Notes under the pieces: model-generated
The model's database searches: none
Told to the model about the DNA's origin: nothing
What the model saw: the letters and a program-made list of their open reading frames with translations, nothing else
From: a virus
Length of the DNA stretch: 25,230 bases
Virus record (IMG/VR): IMGVR_UViG_3300010296_003804
Location: 1-25,230 of that record
Direction: 5' to 3' (one strand)
Program-made: the position numbers and the translations under genes
Part shown: positions 1 to 8,157 of the stretch, piece by piece
How positions within the stretch are numbered: the stretch's first letter is position 1
How the letters are laid out: the number at the start of each line of letters is the position of its first letter

Positions 1-2
1 AA

Positions 3-41
3 GGCGAATATCCAAATGGCACTTGGCGTCTAAAATTTTAA
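3..41 (+). CDS. 3' end of an upstream gene (partial)
   Basis: The third reading frame from the left edge runs open to a TAA at 39-41 and reads GEYPNGTWRLKF. This looks like the natural end of a protein and leaves 13 bp before the next ATG. Frame 1 is also open to a TAA at 31-33 and cannot be excluded. Too little is visible to name the product. Confidence 0.35.
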   Translation, partial: GEYPNGTWRLKF

Positions 42-54
42 TATAATTAATAGT

Positions 55-486
55 ATGAACAATATTATTTGCAGCGGAGCTCTATTTTATACTCTTGATA
101 CAAGCAGATTCCTCTTTTTGCACAGGACGCAAGGTAAGCAAAACAATCTTTGGGGTTTAGTAGGTGGTACAAATGAAGGAACAGAAACTCCTTGGGAAAG
201 TTTAAAAAGAGAAATAACAGAAGAGATAGGTGATACACCTATCAAAAAAATTATACCGCTAGAAACATTTATATCAAATGATTCAAAATTTCATTTTCAT
301 ACTTATTTGTGTGTAGTGGAGAAAGAATTTTTACCAATGCTTAACAAAGAACATGACGGTTATGCTTGGGTGACATTTGGTAAATGGCCTAAGCCATTAC
401 ACCACGGTTTAAGAAATACTTTAACTAATAAAGTTAATCAAACTAAATTAGAAACTGTTTTTAAATTAATAGATCTTATATCATAG
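55..486 (+). CDS. Nudix hydrolase
   Basis: A 143-residue Nudix-family hydrolase. The Nudix box lies at about residues 38-60: Gly38, Glu44, then REITEEIGD at 52-60. This gives the metal-binding REUxEExG core, with Asp in place of the usual last hydrophobic residue. The preceding strand (LFLHR, WGLVGG) is also typical. Family members hydrolyse nucleoside diphosphates linked to another moiety (NTPs, ADP-ribose, NADH, capped RNA), using Mg2+. The substrate cannot be read from the sequence. It opens a four-gene plus-strand run, and its TAG is followed directly by the ATG of the next gene. No clear Shine-Dalgarno precedes ATG 55. Nudix enzymes are common in T4-like phages. The family is secure; the role is not. 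Confidence 0.9.
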   Translation: MNNIICSGALFYTLDTSRFLFLHRTQGKQNNLWGLVGGTNEGTETPWESLKREITEEIGDTPIKKIIPLETFISNDSKFHFHTYLCVVEKEFLPMLNKEHDGYAWVTFGKWPKPLHHGLRNTLTNKVNQTKLETVFKLIDLIS

Positions 487-1068
487 ATGCAAAAGCAATA
501 TTTAGAAAATTTCGGATTTTATAGAGAAAAATTACCTTCTCAATTATATAAAAATCTGTTAGAAGAATGTAATACTTGTTCAAATCGAGTTCCAATCAAT
601 TCTGGATTAACTGAACAAGGTGTAGCTACACACTATAGACTTCAAGATTGTGCTAAAGAATTAAACCAATATATTGCAGATGTAGTTATGAGATATGAGG
701 AAGATTTTCCTGGCCTTGGCCGTATAGGTGTATTAACAAAAAATGTTCCGTATAAAATAGACAAACAATGGATTAATCATCAAAAACAAAATGAATTTAT
801 ACCTAATCATACGCATGAAGGAATTTATAGTTACAGCATTTGGATTAAAATGCCTGATATTCCTGACAGCAAATATGCTGGAAATTTTCAATTTACATAT
901 ACCAATATTATTGGAAACCAATGCACAAAAATAATAAATTTAAATAAAGAAAATGAAGGAGAGATTTTATTTTTTCCTTCTAAATTAACGCACTGTGTAT
1001 ATCCTTTTAGCGGAAGTGATAACATACGCATGTCTATAAGCGGAAATGTTCTTTTAGATGTAGGATAA
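487..1068 (+). CDS. 2OG-Fe(II) oxygenase-like protein, HxH type
   Basis: A 193-residue protein whose C-terminal half has the double-stranded beta-helix pattern of putative 2OG-Fe(II) oxygenases (PF13759/TIGR02466 type, from memory). The strand NHTHEG gives His108-x-His110. It is followed by a hydrophobic strand and then GEILFFPSKLTHCV with His169, and RMSISGN with Arg181 as the likely 2-oxoglutarate anchor. The first metal motif is HxH rather than the common HxD, as in the other members of this family in the window. The start is the ATG directly abutting the Nudix stop. The N-terminal 90 residues are less recognisable. Substrate is unknown. It is separated by about 8 kb from the main oxygenase island, so it may act on a different target. 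Confidence 0.65.
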   Translation: MQKQYLENFGFYREKLPSQLYKNLLEECNTCSNRVPINSGLTEQGVATHYRLQDCAKELNQYIADVVMRYEEDFPGLGRIGVLTKNVPYKIDKQWINHQKQNEFIPNHTHEGIYSYSIWIKMPDIPDSKYAGNFQFTYTNIIGNQCTKIINLNKENEGEILFFPSKLTHCVYPFSGSDNIRMSISGNVLLDVG

Positions 1069-1071
1069 GAT

Positions 1072-1428
1072 ATGCAAGATAAAAATAATATACAACAAAC
1101 CGAATTTGGTTATGAAATAATATGGATCTCAGAAGAATCATATGGTGGCAAAATTTTAGTTTTTGAAAAACCAAGTAAAACAGATTTTTGGTTTAACAAA
1201 AAAACAGAAAAATCTTGGTTTGTAAATAATGGACACTTTGTATTTCGTTGGATTGATACATCTAACGGACAAATATTTCAACAAGAAGCAAAAGAAGGAT
1301 TTGTTTTTACAGCTAAACCGTTTGTGCCTTGTGCAATTGAATGTGTTGGTCCAGGTAGTTTATCTGAAGTTAATAATGGTTTACACGAAAATGATAAACA
1401 CATAGTAGTCCAAAAAGGAAGTTACTAA
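1072..1428 (+). CDS. Cupin-like protein, metal ligands degenerate
   Basis: A 118-residue single-domain protein resembling the cupin of mannose-6-phosphate isomerase type II / small phage cupins: EIIWISEESYGGKILVFEK at 15-33, WFVNNGHFVFRW at 49-60 and EGFVFTAKPFVPCAIE at 75-90. Cupins normally bind metal with His residues in the first motif (H-x-H) and one in the second. Here the first motif region reads KTDFWFNKKTEKSWF and the second PFVPCAIE, both without the His ligands. The fold is probably kept, while metal catalysis is probably lost, so a binding role is more likely than isomerase activity. It starts 3 bp after the previous stop and its TAA overlaps the next ATG (TAATG). The cupin assignment is from pattern only. 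Confidence 0.6.
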   Translation: MQDKNNIQQTEFGYEIIWISEESYGGKILVFEKPSKTDFWFNKKTEKSWFVNNGHFVFRWIDTSNGQIFQQEAKEGFVFTAKPFVPCAIECVGPGSLSEVNNGLHENDKHIVVQKGSY

Positions 1429-1691
1429 TGATATTATCTCACTCCCCAAAATATCAAAAAGATCTAAAAAAATTTAATCAGGCACTTGAAAAAATAACAG
1501 ATCCTAAGAAAAAAATCTATTACAAAAAATTAATAGACGAATTACAATTCCAAGTAAAAATTATTGATGAAAATCATAGTTCAAATAATGCTGGAAAAAT
1601 ACAGCCTAATATTTTACAAGAAAATTTAAAGGATCTAGCAACCATAAGATATCAATTACACAATCTGGTTAAAGATGCTAGTAAACTTTAA
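1428..1691 (+). CDS. Small helical protein of unknown function
   Basis: An 87-residue protein, strongly charged and Lys-rich, with no signal peptide or membrane segment. Composition and the spacing of Leu/Ile suggest two or three amphipathic helices (about 6-24, 27-46 and 60-86), possibly a coiled coil. I do not recognise it. The start is supported by the TAATG overlap with the upstream cupin-like gene, as expected for translational coupling. Its stop overlaps the stop of the convergent structural gene by 4 bp, leaving no room for a terminator between them. Confidence 0.6.
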   Translation: MILSHSPKYQKDLKKFNQALEKITDPKKKIYYKKLIDELQFQVKIIDENHSSNNAGKIQPNILQENLKDLATIRYQLHNLVKDASKL

Positions 1692-2572
1692 ATATTAGAC
1701 ATTCTTTTTATAATTATTGCTCCAAACATAGCAGCGTGTGATTGACATTGATATGTGTACTGCGTATTATTAGTAATATTTTCAGGTATTCTCCAGTATA
1801 GTGTTCCTGTTGATTTGCCTTGTGCAGCACTGTCTCTGCTTATAGTTCCATCGGATGCAACATGAACTAGATTGGTTGTAAGAGCAGTAAGAGTATTATC
1901 CTGTAATTCGAAAGGATGTCCAGATATATTATCTAAATCAAATGCTACAGTAGTACCTGATAAAACATAGATGTTCGGATTATTACCAGTGTAATGACTG
2001 TTAAATGTATAAGCAGATGTGCTAATATTATCAACTCTATAAGTTGCAGCACAGTGTTCATAAATGTCATGTATTTCAAGTTGTGCTGTTTGAACATCAG
2101 TTAAATCGTGAAATGCTGATGCTCCACCAGAAGCTGTACTACTAAATGTAATTGTGTCACTTCCTGCATTAGTTGTGATTGTCATTCCTGACCCTGCAAC
2201 CAAAGTAAGAGTATCTTCTGCAAGATCGGCTTCTACGGTTGTTTGGCCTCCAACTGCAATATATTTAAAAGCATTTTGGTTAGGTTCACCACCTCCGCCC
2301 GATACAGTTGCAGTTAATGTAATTTGATTTGATCCTGCATCAGTTGTTATTGTAGTATTTGCACCTGCAACTAAATTTAAACTATCAGATGCTGTTCCAG
2401 CAATAACATTGTCTTGTCCTGCTACTGTGATTACACCAAATGAATTAGGTACAACAACTGCTCCTGATCCGCCTATAATAGACCACACAGTACCGTTCCA
2501 TTGCCAGGTAGTTGTTCCACTTGTAAATGTATCACCATTATTAGGATCTGCTGGAAAATTTATTGCTGCCAT
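1688..2572 (-). CDS. Virion fibre-like protein with C-terminal cupredoxin-like domain
   Basis: A 294-residue structural-type protein. The N-terminus (AAINFPADPNNGDTF, then TTTWQWNGTVW) is a module I associate with marine T4-like phage fibre or virion proteins. Two beta-repeat units follow at about 45-88 and 102-145; both carry LVAG followed by TITT-AGS--ITL/F. The C-terminal domain (about 175-290) looks like a cupredoxin: GHPFEL with His219, and YQCQSHAAMFG with Cys276, His279 and Met282. This is the complete His-Cys-His-Met type 1 copper set. There is no signal peptide. A likely role is a tail or capsid decoration or fibre. The start is supported by GAGAGG six bases before ATG and by an AATAAATA late-type box just upstream. 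Confidence 0.75.
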   Translation of the reverse strand: MAAINFPADPNNGDTFTSGTTTWQWNGTVWSIIGGSGAVVVPNSFGVITVAGQDNVIAGTASDSLNLVAGANTTITTDAGSNQITLTATVSGGGGEPNQNAFKYIAVGGQTTVEADLAEDTLTLVAGSGMTITTNAGSDTITFSSTASGGASAFHDLTDVQTAQLEIHDIYEHCAATYRVDNISTSAYTFNSHYTGNNPNIYVLSGTTVAFDLDNISGHPFELQDNTLTALTTNLVHVASDGTISRDSAAQGKSTGTLYWRIPENITNNTQYTYQCQSHAAMFGAIIIKRMSNI

Positions 2573-2588
2573 TTTTTACCTCTCGCTG

Positions 2589-2596
2589 TATTTATT
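2589..2596 (-). promoter_or_regulatory. T4-type late promoter box, AATAAATA
   Basis: Minus-strand AATAAATA, one base from the T4 late consensus, 16 bases before the ATG at 2572. It overlaps the stop codon of the upstream protease gene. Position is right for a late promoter of the cupredoxin-tailed fibre gene. Confidence 0.4.
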
Positions 2597-5147
2597 AATC
2601 TGGTACATATCCTGATGGGCCTGCAACTGTTGGATCACCTACGTCTCCGTCTTGGAATATGTTTCTAATTGTTGCCAATGATGGTTTACTGATTACCGGA
2701 GCAATGTATGTGTTATGGAAAGCATAACCTAATGGGTTATTTGTTTGAATACCTGCTTGGGTACGCATATCGTCTGTCCATTCAGGCGCAAGACTTCCAC
2801 CGTCCCATAATTCTGTGTATTCAAACATACTAAAGTTTAGTAAGTACAAGTATTCTTTTGCGGCTACTTCAAATGCATCTGCATCTGTTTTCCAAGCATT
2901 TGATGGACTTTGATAACCTGATGGATCCCACTTGCCGGCATCGTATGCTTCTTCCATTGCCGCATACAAATCACCTGTCTGCCAGTCAGCGGCTAAGAAC
3001 TGATATAGTTTTATATCGTCTGCAGGTAACCCGTGCATGTGTAGTGTGTGGAATACGTGTTCAATAACTTCTTGTGCGTCTATATCGCCGTCGCCATAAC
3101 CATCACCAGTTGAGTTCAAATACCACACCATATCGTTTTGTACAGTAGTATCAAACAAGTCTGTTAGATTCCAAAATATAATGCCAGCATCTGTTAAAAA
3201 GTTTGTGCTATAGTCTGAGCCAGCACCTCTTGCTACTCTTTGTATTGTTGGTAACCCTGCATGATATGTTCCTGCGTCACCACTAAGTGTTTTAATTAAA
3301 TTTCTTTGGTATTCTTCGTTAATGCCTGCACCATTTGGATCTGTAAACAATTCAAACATACGTGCTACTTTTTCTAACCACGCATCTGGAACTGCTGTTT
3401 GTCCTCCAACTGCGCCGGCACCCATTATCCTTACACCATTTACAGTAACTTCCCGTTTAAAGAAGTCACTACCATCGCCAACAACATTAATAATTGCACC
3501 ATTGTTGTATTCTGGATCTGCTTCTACTACTGGTACTGCTGGAACTTCTGCCGGAGTATAATTAGGGAAAATTCCCTGTAATTTAAGATTTGCTCCGTTC
3601 ACTTCTACAGGTTGCCTGCCATATCTTGAAAATAAAATTTTATCAGATGCACCTAATAATGATGTAGTAAAATTAAGATAATCACTATCAGATGCTGTAT
3701 CATACATTAATGGTTTTGCATCTGCTTCAATTTTTGCTTTTAGTTGTGCCGGCGTTGCTCCGGGTTGAGATTCTAAGTGTAATCCTGCAACGCCACATAC
3801 TTGGGGTGCAGCAAAACTTGTGCCACTATTAAGTGCAATTCTATATGCGTTATCTAATGGATATACAGCATCATTTTTGTCATTAATCGTGCTAGTTGCA
3901 GAAACAATATCAGTTCCAGGCGCCCAGATTTTTACTCTCGGACCTCTTGAGCTAGTAGCTGCTGCCCTGTCTTTTGCGATGCCGTTATCGTCAAAAGTTG
4001 TTGTGTTTATGTTACCTACTATAAACGCATTATCTGAATGAGGTGAACTTCCTCTATGATAAAAAAGCGTAGTTGCTCCATATGTTACAGAATTATCATA
4101 ATCTACACCACCCGATACATCTCCTTTATAATAATCATTGCCTGCAGCAATAAAAACATGCACACCGCTTGCGATTAAATCTTCTACATCGGCATCTACA
4201 GAAGCTACCCTAACAGGTATACGCCTTGAAAATCCTAATGGTAAAACAATACCGGTTCCTGTCCACAATGCAGTATTGTCATTATAATCTACCCCCCATA
4301 CCCAAGGTGTTCCTCTATAATTTCCACTTGTCGGATCCCCAGCCACCGTTGACAAATAACCCCAACTCATGTTGACTATGGTAGGTCTTTTGTATCCTGT
4401 TGCAGGATCAACTGGTTTTGATTCATGCCATAATCTTATAGTGTCAAAACAGTCTGATATAGGTATACCGGTGCCTGCATCTCCACTACCTTCTAAACCT
4501 GCCAGTTTCATTGAATAAATTTTTGCTTCTTTTGCAAATCCGTATGTTTTGCCAGCAACAATACTAGCACACATAGTTCCGTGACCATCATAATCTCTAT
4601 GGTAGCTTGCACTTTGAGAACCAGGCAAGCCCGAAGCTTCATACCAATCGATGTATTGATATCTATTATTTCCTGCATGATCTTCCCAATCTGGATGCGT
4701 AGGTTCAATACCACTATCTTGAACAACTAGATCAACTCCTCTACCCTGCAAAGCGTAATCATAATTATTAGATGTGGTTGCAGAATCTTGATATAAATTT
4801 GTTTCCATAATAGATCTTTTTAATCCCCAATTAACATATGCAACATTATCTAATGAAGTTGGTTTTGTAAAATTAGCAAACTGAGTACTTCTTAATCCTA
4901 TTTGTATATCGGTACGCTGATCGGGCGGTATTTCTACCGCAAGTATTCTATCGTCTGATTCCAATGCTGTTGCTTCAGCATCTGTTAACATAAAATGTGT
5001 CTGTCTATTCGATCCTAATCTTGGATTTGCAATCTCTACACTTCGATTAGGTATAGGTCCTGCACCTGTTGATGCAGTAAGTTCTGTTTCAATTTCTTCT
5101 AAATTAATACCGCTTTTAACGATTACAGTATATTCTTTTTCGCTCAT
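2595..5147 (-). CDS. Subtilisin-like (S8) serine protease, virion-associated
   Basis: An 850-residue protein with a clear S8 triad: Asp144 in VVQDSGI, His189 in DGHGTMCAS, Ser444 in NSGTSFAAP. The oxyanion Asn is Asn337 in FIAAGND. Residues 1-100 may be an inhibitor-like propeptide (VIVKSGINLEEIE). The C-terminal 300 residues are not protease: they contain an acidic loop, DGYGDGDIDAQE at 682-693, resembling an EF-hand/dockerin calcium site, followed by EHVFHTLHMHG, which may bind metal. There is no signal peptide. The open frame extends 14 codons further upstream to 5189, but I chose ATG 5147 because AAGG precedes it at normal spacing and the longer form would overlap the preceding gene by 34 bp. 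The position between two fibre-like genes suggests processing of virion proteins or degradation of host surface proteins. Confidence 0.88.
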   Translation of the reverse strand: MSEKEYTVIVKSGINLEEIETELTASTGAGPIPNRSVEIANPRLGSNRQTHFMLTDAEATALESDDRILAVEIPPDQRTDIQIGLRSTQFANFTKPTSLDNVAYVNWGLKRSIMETNLYQDSATTSNNYDYALQGRGVDLVVQDSGIEPTHPDWEDHAGNNRYQYIDWYEASGLPGSQSASYHRDYDGHGTMCASIVAGKTYGFAKEAKIYSMKLAGLEGSGDAGTGIPISDCFDTIRLWHESKPVDPATGYKRPTIVNMSWGYLSTVAGDPTSGNYRGTPWVWGVDYNDNTALWTGTGIVLPLGFSRRIPVRVASVDADVEDLIASGVHVFIAAGNDYYKGDVSGGVDYDNSVTYGATTLFYHRGSSPHSDNAFIVGNINTTTFDDNGIAKDRAAATSSRGPRVKIWAPGTDIVSATSTINDKNDAVYPLDNAYRIALNSGTSFAAPQVCGVAGLHLESQPGATPAQLKAKIEADAKPLMYDTASDSDYLNFTTSLLGASDKILFSRYGRQPVEVNGANLKLQGIFPNYTPAEVPAVPVVEADPEYNNGAIINVVGDGSDFFKREVTVNGVRIMGAGAVGGQTAVPDAWLEKVARMFELFTDPNGAGINEEYQRNLIKTLSGDAGTYHAGLPTIQRVARGAGSDYSTNFLTDAGIIFWNLTDLFDTTVQNDMVWYLNSTGDGYGDGDIDAQEVIEHVFHTLHMHGLPADDIKLYQFLAADWQTGDLYAAMEEAYDAGKWDPSGYQSPSNAWKTDADAFEVAAKEYLYLLNFSMFEYTELWDGGSLAPEWTDDMRTQAGIQTNNPLGYAFHNTYIAPVISKPSLATIRNIFQDGDVGDPTVAGPSGYVPD

Positions 5148-5155
5148 AGCATACC

Positions 5156-6430
5156 TTATACAATCGGACTTGTGTCTACAATTTTCCAAGCGCCATTTAC
5201 ATACATTTCTGGTCTATTGTTTGTTGTATTATAAATCATATCGCCGTTGGCTGGAACTAATGCATCTCGTTGTGTATTAGTTAAACTTGGTAATCTAAAT
5301 GGGCCTCCGGAGACAATGGTACCATCTTGACTAGATAAATTTATTGTTGTAGCACTGTCAATTTTAGGAGTACCTGCAGAAGTCGTTACAAAGTTGTTTG
5401 CATATGCAGTATTTCGTACACTAAGATCATTTTCTACAGTTAGATCTGACGAAGTTGTTACTGGTGGCGTAAAAGTAATACCGCTACTATCATCTGTGTC
5501 TATTACACTATTAGATAGAGTAAAATTACCAATACTATCTCCACCGGCTGCATCTTCAAATGTAAAGTTGCCTTCTCCATCTGTTGTTAATACTTGACCA
5601 ATTGTGCCGTCAGTAATACCTAAATCTGTCAAGGTGTTAATGACCGGATAAACTGGCTGTACCCATTGGTTACTATCTTCATCTTCTACATACACAAAAA
5701 GTTTTGCGGTTGTACTATCAAACCAAATAGACCCATTTGTAGGACTTTCTGGTGCAATTTCTGATACACTTATGCTTGTATCGCCGGCACCTGATCCTGG
5801 AAAAGATGAAGCAATAGTATTACCCATTCCGGTATGACTAGTACACCAATAGTATAACTGAGATGGCGTGTTACTTGTTATTGTTATCTGGACACTTCTC
5901 TGTGATGCACCGGCAAAACCATTTACATATTCTGCTTTTGATACTACATCGTTGTTAAGTTTATAAATTACATTTGAAAGATAAGTTGTACCATCACCTA
6001 GTTCACCATCTTGATCATCTTGACTAAAACTTAAAGGATGAATATTTGCAGTAGTTCCTGGGGTATTAGGAAAATACTCATTTGTGTCATCATTTTGATT
6101 AAAAATATATGTATAACCAATAACTAAGTTTAACTGAGGCTTATATTCTCCATCGATAAAATATTTGTTACCTACTTCTAATCCGTCTGGATCAACACCT
6201 ACTGTAACAGTGTATTCAACAACTCCTACACCACTTGATATAAGGTTAGAAGTAATGTTTGAATCAGTTAATACGGTGTATCCGCCAGCAAGTTTTCCTG
6301 AATATAATCTTAGAGTATTTGATTGTTTGTCAAAGAAAACCTCGCCACTGTTTCCGACATTTCTGTCAAGGAAATCGTCCGGGCGAGGTATAATCCTAAT
6401 TCTGTCTACAATTGGTGCTTGATTTGCCAT
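5156..6430 (-). CDS. Virion structural protein with internal cupredoxin-like domain
   Basis: A 424-residue fibre-like protein. The N-terminus (GEVFFDKQSNTLRLYSG, about 29-45) and the module SPTNGSIWFDSTTAKLFVYV further on are short beta modules common in marine T4-like phage structural proteins. The C-terminus (NTQRDALVPANGDMIYNT then MYVNGAWK) resembles fibre ends and baseplate/neck proteins. Between them, about 72-205, is a cupredoxin-like domain with IHPLSF (His131) and YYWCTSHTGMGN (Cys196, His199, Met202), again a full His-Cys-His-Met set. Translation probably uses GAAGGA nine bases before ATG, which lies inside a hairpin (see 6439-6474). The following protease begins 8 bp after its stop. 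Confidence 0.75.
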   Translation of the reverse strand: MANQAPIVDRIRIIPRPDDFLDRNVGNSGEVFFDKQSNTLRLYSGKLAGGYTVLTDSNITSNLISSGVGVVEYTVTVGVDPDGLEVGNKYFIDGEYKPQLNLVIGYTYIFNQNDDTNEYFPNTPGTTANIHPLSFSQDDQDGELGDGTTYLSNVIYKLNNDVVSKAEYVNGFAGASQRSVQITITSNTPSQLYYWCTSHTGMGNTIASSFPGSGAGDTSISVSEIAPESPTNGSIWFDSTTAKLFVYVEDEDSNQWVQPVYPVINTLTDLGITDGTIGQVLTTDGEGNFTFEDAAGGDSIGNFTLSNSVIDTDDSSGITFTPPVTTSSDLTVENDLSVRNTAYANNFVTTSAGTPKIDSATTINLSSQDGTIVSGGPFRLPSLTNTQRDALVPANGDMIYNTTNNRPEMYVNGAWKIVDTSPIV

Positions 6431-6438
6431 TATTCACT

Positions 6439-6474
6439 GTCCTTCACAATATATTTATGCTAATTGTAAAGGAC
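6439..6474 (-). promoter_or_regulatory. Hairpin sequestering a ribosome binding site, with a late promoter box in its loop
   Basis: On the minus strand the arms GTCCTTTACAAT (6474-6463) and ATTGTGAAGGAC (6450-6439) form 12 consecutive pairs in RNA, counting one U-G wobble; the plus-strand RNA would have a C-A mismatch at that position. The 3' arm contains GAAGGA, the probable Shine-Dalgarno of the gene starting at 6430. The 12-base loop contains CATAAATA, a late-promoter-like box. Read-through RNA from groEL would hide the site; RNA begun at the box would lack the 5' arm. Confidence 0.55.
6452..6459 (-). promoter_or_regulatory. T4-type late promoter box, CATAAATA
   Basis: One-base variant of TATAAATA on the minus strand, 21 bases before the ATG at 6430. 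It sits in the loop of the 6439-6474 hairpin. It would drive the structural gene and possibly the protease and fibre gene downstream. Confidence 0.45.
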
Positions 6475-6480
6475 TGAGTT

Positions 6481-8157
6481 TTACTGTTCGTATTGAGGTG
6501 GCAAACTTCGTTCACCTGCACTAGGTGCTGGTCCTATAACACTTAGATCTTCTTCATCATTATCTTCATATATAGCGCAATCTGTAATTAGGAGTAGTCC
6601 TGCAATACTTGAAGCATTTTTTAATGCTTTTTGTACAACTGTCACAGGATCAATAATACCAATATCAAACATATTTCCGTATTCTCCTGTTGCAGCATCA
6701 TATCCGTACTCGATATCGCCCTTTGAAACTTCGTTAGATACAACATCCGGACTGTCACCTGCATTGAAAACAATTTGTCTTAAAGGTTCTTCCATGGCTT
6801 TTAGAACAACTTGTATACCAGCATCTTGTTCAGTATTTGCGCCTTTAAGATTTTTTAGTTTGTTCTTTGCTCTAATAAGAGCAACTCCTCCGCCAGGTAC
6901 AATACCGTCTTTGAGAGCTGCTTTAGTAGCATGAAGAGCATCATCAATTCTATCTTCTTTTTCACGAAGTTCTATTTTAGTAGCACTGCCTACTCTAATA
7001 ATACTTACTGCTCCAGTTAAATTTGAGATACGCTTTTGTTGTCCTTTATCAGTAAAAACATCATCTCCTCTTGGAGCATCTATATAGTATTCAATTTTAT
7101 CTTTGATATATTGTGCAATTTCTTCTTTGTCTCCGTGTCCGCCTATAATTGTTACTTGGCTATCAGTTATTTCTACTCTGTTAGCTTGTCCACAATCTTC
7201 AATTTCGGCACTTTCAACTTTTCTACCAGTTTGATCAGAAATAACTTTACCACCTGTTAATACTGCAATATCCTCACAGTACTTGGTACGCATTTTTCCC
7301 TTCCAATCTGGTGGTTTTACTGCACAACAACTAATAGAACCATTTAGTGTGTTAATTACTAGTGTTGCTAACACATCAGTTTCAACTTCTTCAGCCATGA
7401 TTAAAAATGGTCTTTTTGTTGCCACTAGTTTTTCTAGAATAGGCAATACATCTTGCATATTTAGAATAGGTCTGTCACAGATAAGTATCAAAGGATTTTC
7501 TAAAACACATTTTTGTTTAGGAGCATTTACAAATTGCGGTGAAAGATATCCGTGTTCATATTGAAATCCATTTACCTTTAATAGTTCATCTTCATAACTC
7601 ATACCTGGTTCTACCGAAACCAGTGCTTGATGTGTTGGTTCGTCTCCTCCGAGAGATTCTGCAATTAGTTTTCCTAATTTTTCATCGTTATTTGTTGCAA
7701 TAGATGCTACTGCTTCTACTGTTTTTCTATCAGCACACTCTTTGGCATCTTCTCTTAATACTTTTAGTGCTTCTTCTACTGCAATATCTATTCCTCTTTT
7801 AAGATTAATGCCACTTATTCCCGCAGTTAAAAACTTTTGTCCTTCGTTGATCATTTTTTGAGCTAATAGTGTTGCTGTTGTAGTACCATCGCCGATGTCA
7901 TCAAATGTTTGGCTCGCTGCTTGTTTTATCATACGGACACCAGTGTCTTCTAATTTGTCTTTTAACCAAATTTCCTTTGCAACTGTTACACCGTCCTTGG
8001 TTACATGAGGAGGTCCAAATGTTCTTTGAATAATTACATTTCTACCTTTCGGACCTAGTGTTACTTTTACAGCATCAGCAAGTACATTTACACCGTCAAT
8101 AATTTTTTTGCGACCTTCTGCACCATTAGCAACTATTCGAGGAATAATTTTACCCAT
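6481..8157 (-). CDS. groEL: Phage-encoded GroEL chaperonin (Hsp60)
   Basis: A 558-residue full-length group I chaperonin. Visible hallmarks: VTLGPKGRNV (32-41), the ATPase Asp55 in TKDGVTVA, IGDGTTTATLLAQ with Asp90, Asp406 in RIDDALHATKAAL, and VPGGGVALIRA (420-430). It should form a ring that folds proteins with ATP and GroES. It differs from bacterial GroEL in several places. The apical Tyr203 of E. coli is Gln208 here (GYLSPQF), and the conserved PGFGDRRK loop is replaced by PPDWKGKMR. The C-terminus ends SAGERSLPPQYEQ without the GGM repeats that line the cavity. It overlaps groES by 8 bp. A phage GroEL next to structural genes probably folds capsid or tail proteins, or the many enzymes of this region. 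Confidence 0.97.
   Translation of the reverse strand: MGKIIPRIVANGAEGRKKIIDGVNVLADAVKVTLGPKGRNVIIQRTFGPPHVTKDGVTVAKEIWLKDKLEDTGVRMIKQAASQTFDDIGDGTTTATLLAQKMINEGQKFLTAGISGINLKRGIDIAVEEALKVLREDAKECADRKTVEAVASIATNNDEKLGKLIAESLGGDEPTHQALVSVEPGMSYEDELLKVNGFQYEHGYLSPQFVNAPKQKCVLENPLILICDRPILNMQDVLPILEKLVATKRPFLIMAEEVETDVLATLVINTLNGSISCCAVKPPDWKGKMRTKYCEDIAVLTGGKVISDQTGRKVESAEIEDCGQANRVEITDSQVTIIGGHGDKEEIAQYIKDKIEYYIDAPRGDDVFTDKGQQKRISNLTGAVSIIRVGSATKIELREKEDRIDDALHATKAALKDGIVPGGGVALIRAKNKLKNLKGANTEQDAGIQVVLKAMEEPLRQIVFNAGDSPDVVSNEVSKGDIEYGYDAATGEYGNMFDIGIIDPVTVVQKALKNASSIAGLLLITDCAIYEDNDEEDLSVIGPAPSAGERSLPPQYEQ

Noticed and set aside
42-47. TATAAT before the Nudix gene.
   Set aside because: Only 7 bases from ATG 55 and without a convincing -35; in such AT-rich sequence it is expected by chance.
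5148-5189. A 14-codon N-terminal extension of the protease.
   Set aside because: It would overlap the upstream gene by 34 bp; ATG 5147 has AAGG at normal spacing and starts 8 bp after that gene's stop.
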